From Sphingomonas sp. SUN019 (GTDB taxonomy: Bacteria > Pseudomonadota > Alphaproteobacteria > Sphingomonadales > Sphingomonadaceae): a DNA stretch of 64,000 bases. The stretch lies in the NCBI RefSeq assembly GCF_024758705.1, contig NZ_CP096971.1, forward strand, positions 3,501,501 to 3,565,500, written 5' to 3'. Both the position numbers and the translations under genes were made by a program. Each line of letters starts with the position of its first letter. Position 1 is the first letter of the stretch. Positions 63,318 through 64,000 of this stretch are shown piece by piece. The notes under the pieces were generated by a model. The model searched no databases and had not been told where the DNA came from. It saw only the letters and a program-made list of their open reading frames with translations.

Positions 63318-64000
63318 ATGGCCCGGTTCATGACGGTCGAATCCAACGACCCCGCAAGGGCAGTCCCCCCGGACGCCGCGCCGATTTTCGCGCGCGCGGT
63401 CGCCGCGGAGGCGTGGGCGGAGGCGCGGCTGGGCACGGCGATCGACGATTTCTTCTTGCACGAGGACGGGCGGCTCGACGATCGCACGCGTGCCGCGATG
63501 ACCGAACGCGTGCGCAGCGTCGTGACCAGCGTGGAACGCGAGATTGCGGCGCACGCCGGGCGGACGCTGGCGACGCAGGGCTTCGCCGGACAGGCGGCGT
63601 CGTTCGGCGATCCCGCCGCGTCGGTCTTCGCGCGGCTGATCGATTCGGGATTGCTGCGCGATGGCGAACTGATGGCCGAATTGCTTGGGCAGGTACGGCA
63701 GGAATTGCTCGGCGATGCGCTGGCCGCCAACCGTCAGCCTGGGTCTGCGCCGCTCCTGTTGCCGCGGCTGGTGGATTTCGGCGACGGGGTGATCGCACAG
63801 GCCGCTACCGCCTATCTGGTCGCCGACAGCCGCCGCCGCGCGGTCGGACGACGCAGCGAGCTGCCCGCCGAACTGCATCACCGCGTGGTGTGGTGGACGG
63901 CGGCGGCCCTGCGCGAGCGTCACGAAGGCGGCGTCGCGCAGCCCGCGGTCGATCGCGCGCTGGCCGATGCGGCGGAGCGCAGCCTGTCCGCGCATGACGA
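63318..64000 (+). CDS. Protein of unknown function, N-terminal part (possibly DUF2336)
   Basis: ATG 63318 opens a frame that runs past the window end, giving 227 residues. It is mostly helical, with FARAVAAEAWAEARLGTAIDD (in part), SVFARLIDSGLLRDGELMAE and RRAVGRRSELPAELHHRVVW. The repeated R/L-rich helical segments resemble DUF2336 proteins of alphaproteobacteria; I hold this loosely. 31 bases after the NTase-like gene. Confidence 0.5.
   Translation, partial: MARFMTVESNDPARAVPPDAAPIFARAVAAEAWAEARLGTAIDDFFLHEDGRLDDRTRAAMTERVRSVVTSVEREIAAHAGRTLATQGFAGQAASFGDPAASVFARLIDSGLLRDGELMAELLGQVRQELLGDALAANRQPGSAPLLLPRLVDFGDGVIAQAATAYLVADSRRRAVGRRSELPAELHHRVVWWTAAALRERHEGGVAQPAVDRALADAAERSLSAHD

Overview
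The window is a 64-kb piece of a high-GC alphaproteobacterial chromosome, most likely a sphingomonad (Sphingomonas or a close relative). This rests on protein sequence style, frequent GTG/TTG starts, ATGA/GTGA stop-start overlaps, and linkages common in that group: a phoR-pst-phoU-phoB block, birA-coaX-RNase J-DUF1467 behind nuoN, and zapA-6S RNA-formyl-THF cyclo-ligase. It is core chromosome. I saw no insertion sequence, prophage, CRISPR array, rRNA or tRNA.

Layout. 1-228: start of an exported Pro/Ala-rich protein. 341-7490 (minus): phosphate sensing and uptake, transcribed phoR-pstS-pstC-pstA-pstB-phoU-phoB. 7614-10151 (plus): a tightly coupled cassette of a Tat-like exported protein, a PqqD-like carrier/recognition protein, an HprK-related kinase and an NTP_transf_5-like nucleotidyltransferase. 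This is the best candidate for a poorly described system. 10123-11144 (minus): VanZ-like protein and phosphoglycolate phosphatase. 11205-14381: glmU-glmS for UDP-GlcNAc synthesis. 14415-17950 (minus): hydrolase, Rieske protein, and pyrB with a pseudo-dihydroorotase that has lost its metal ligands. 18006-20333 (minus): lipoprotein, ruvX, DUF3089 hydrolase. 20415-23654: gatCAB. 23740-25477: three small envelope proteins. 25474-26886 (minus): DUF2842, formyl-THF cyclo-ligase, 6S RNA, zapA and a small partner. 27012-31230: gap, a MOSC protein, pgk, a ribbon-helix-helix/PemK toxin-antitoxin pair and a class I aldolase. 31233-37891: assorted single genes (ABM protein, O-methyltransferase, UDG-like protein, MlaA, thiE, GFA, L,D-transpeptidase, M23 peptidase). 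37944-39450: efp and an inositol monophosphatase. 39688-55733: the complete 14-subunit complex I operon nuoA-N, with two unrecognised genes inserted (between nuoD and nuoE, and between nuoF and nuoG). 55736-59252: birA, coaX, RNase J, DUF1467. 59392-61689 (minus): a large membrane/coiled-coil protein. 61771-64000: a degenerate HPt-like protein, an NTase-like membrane protein and a partial unknown.

Six long palindromic intergenic elements of four sequence types sit between genes from 38.5 to 59.4 kb. Three lie inside the nuo operon and four abut translation starts so closely that the element itself seems to supply the Shine-Dalgarno sequence of suhB, nuoC, nuoD and nuoH.

Coordinates come from reading the sequence and supplied translations; names rest on recognised motifs, not on database searches.
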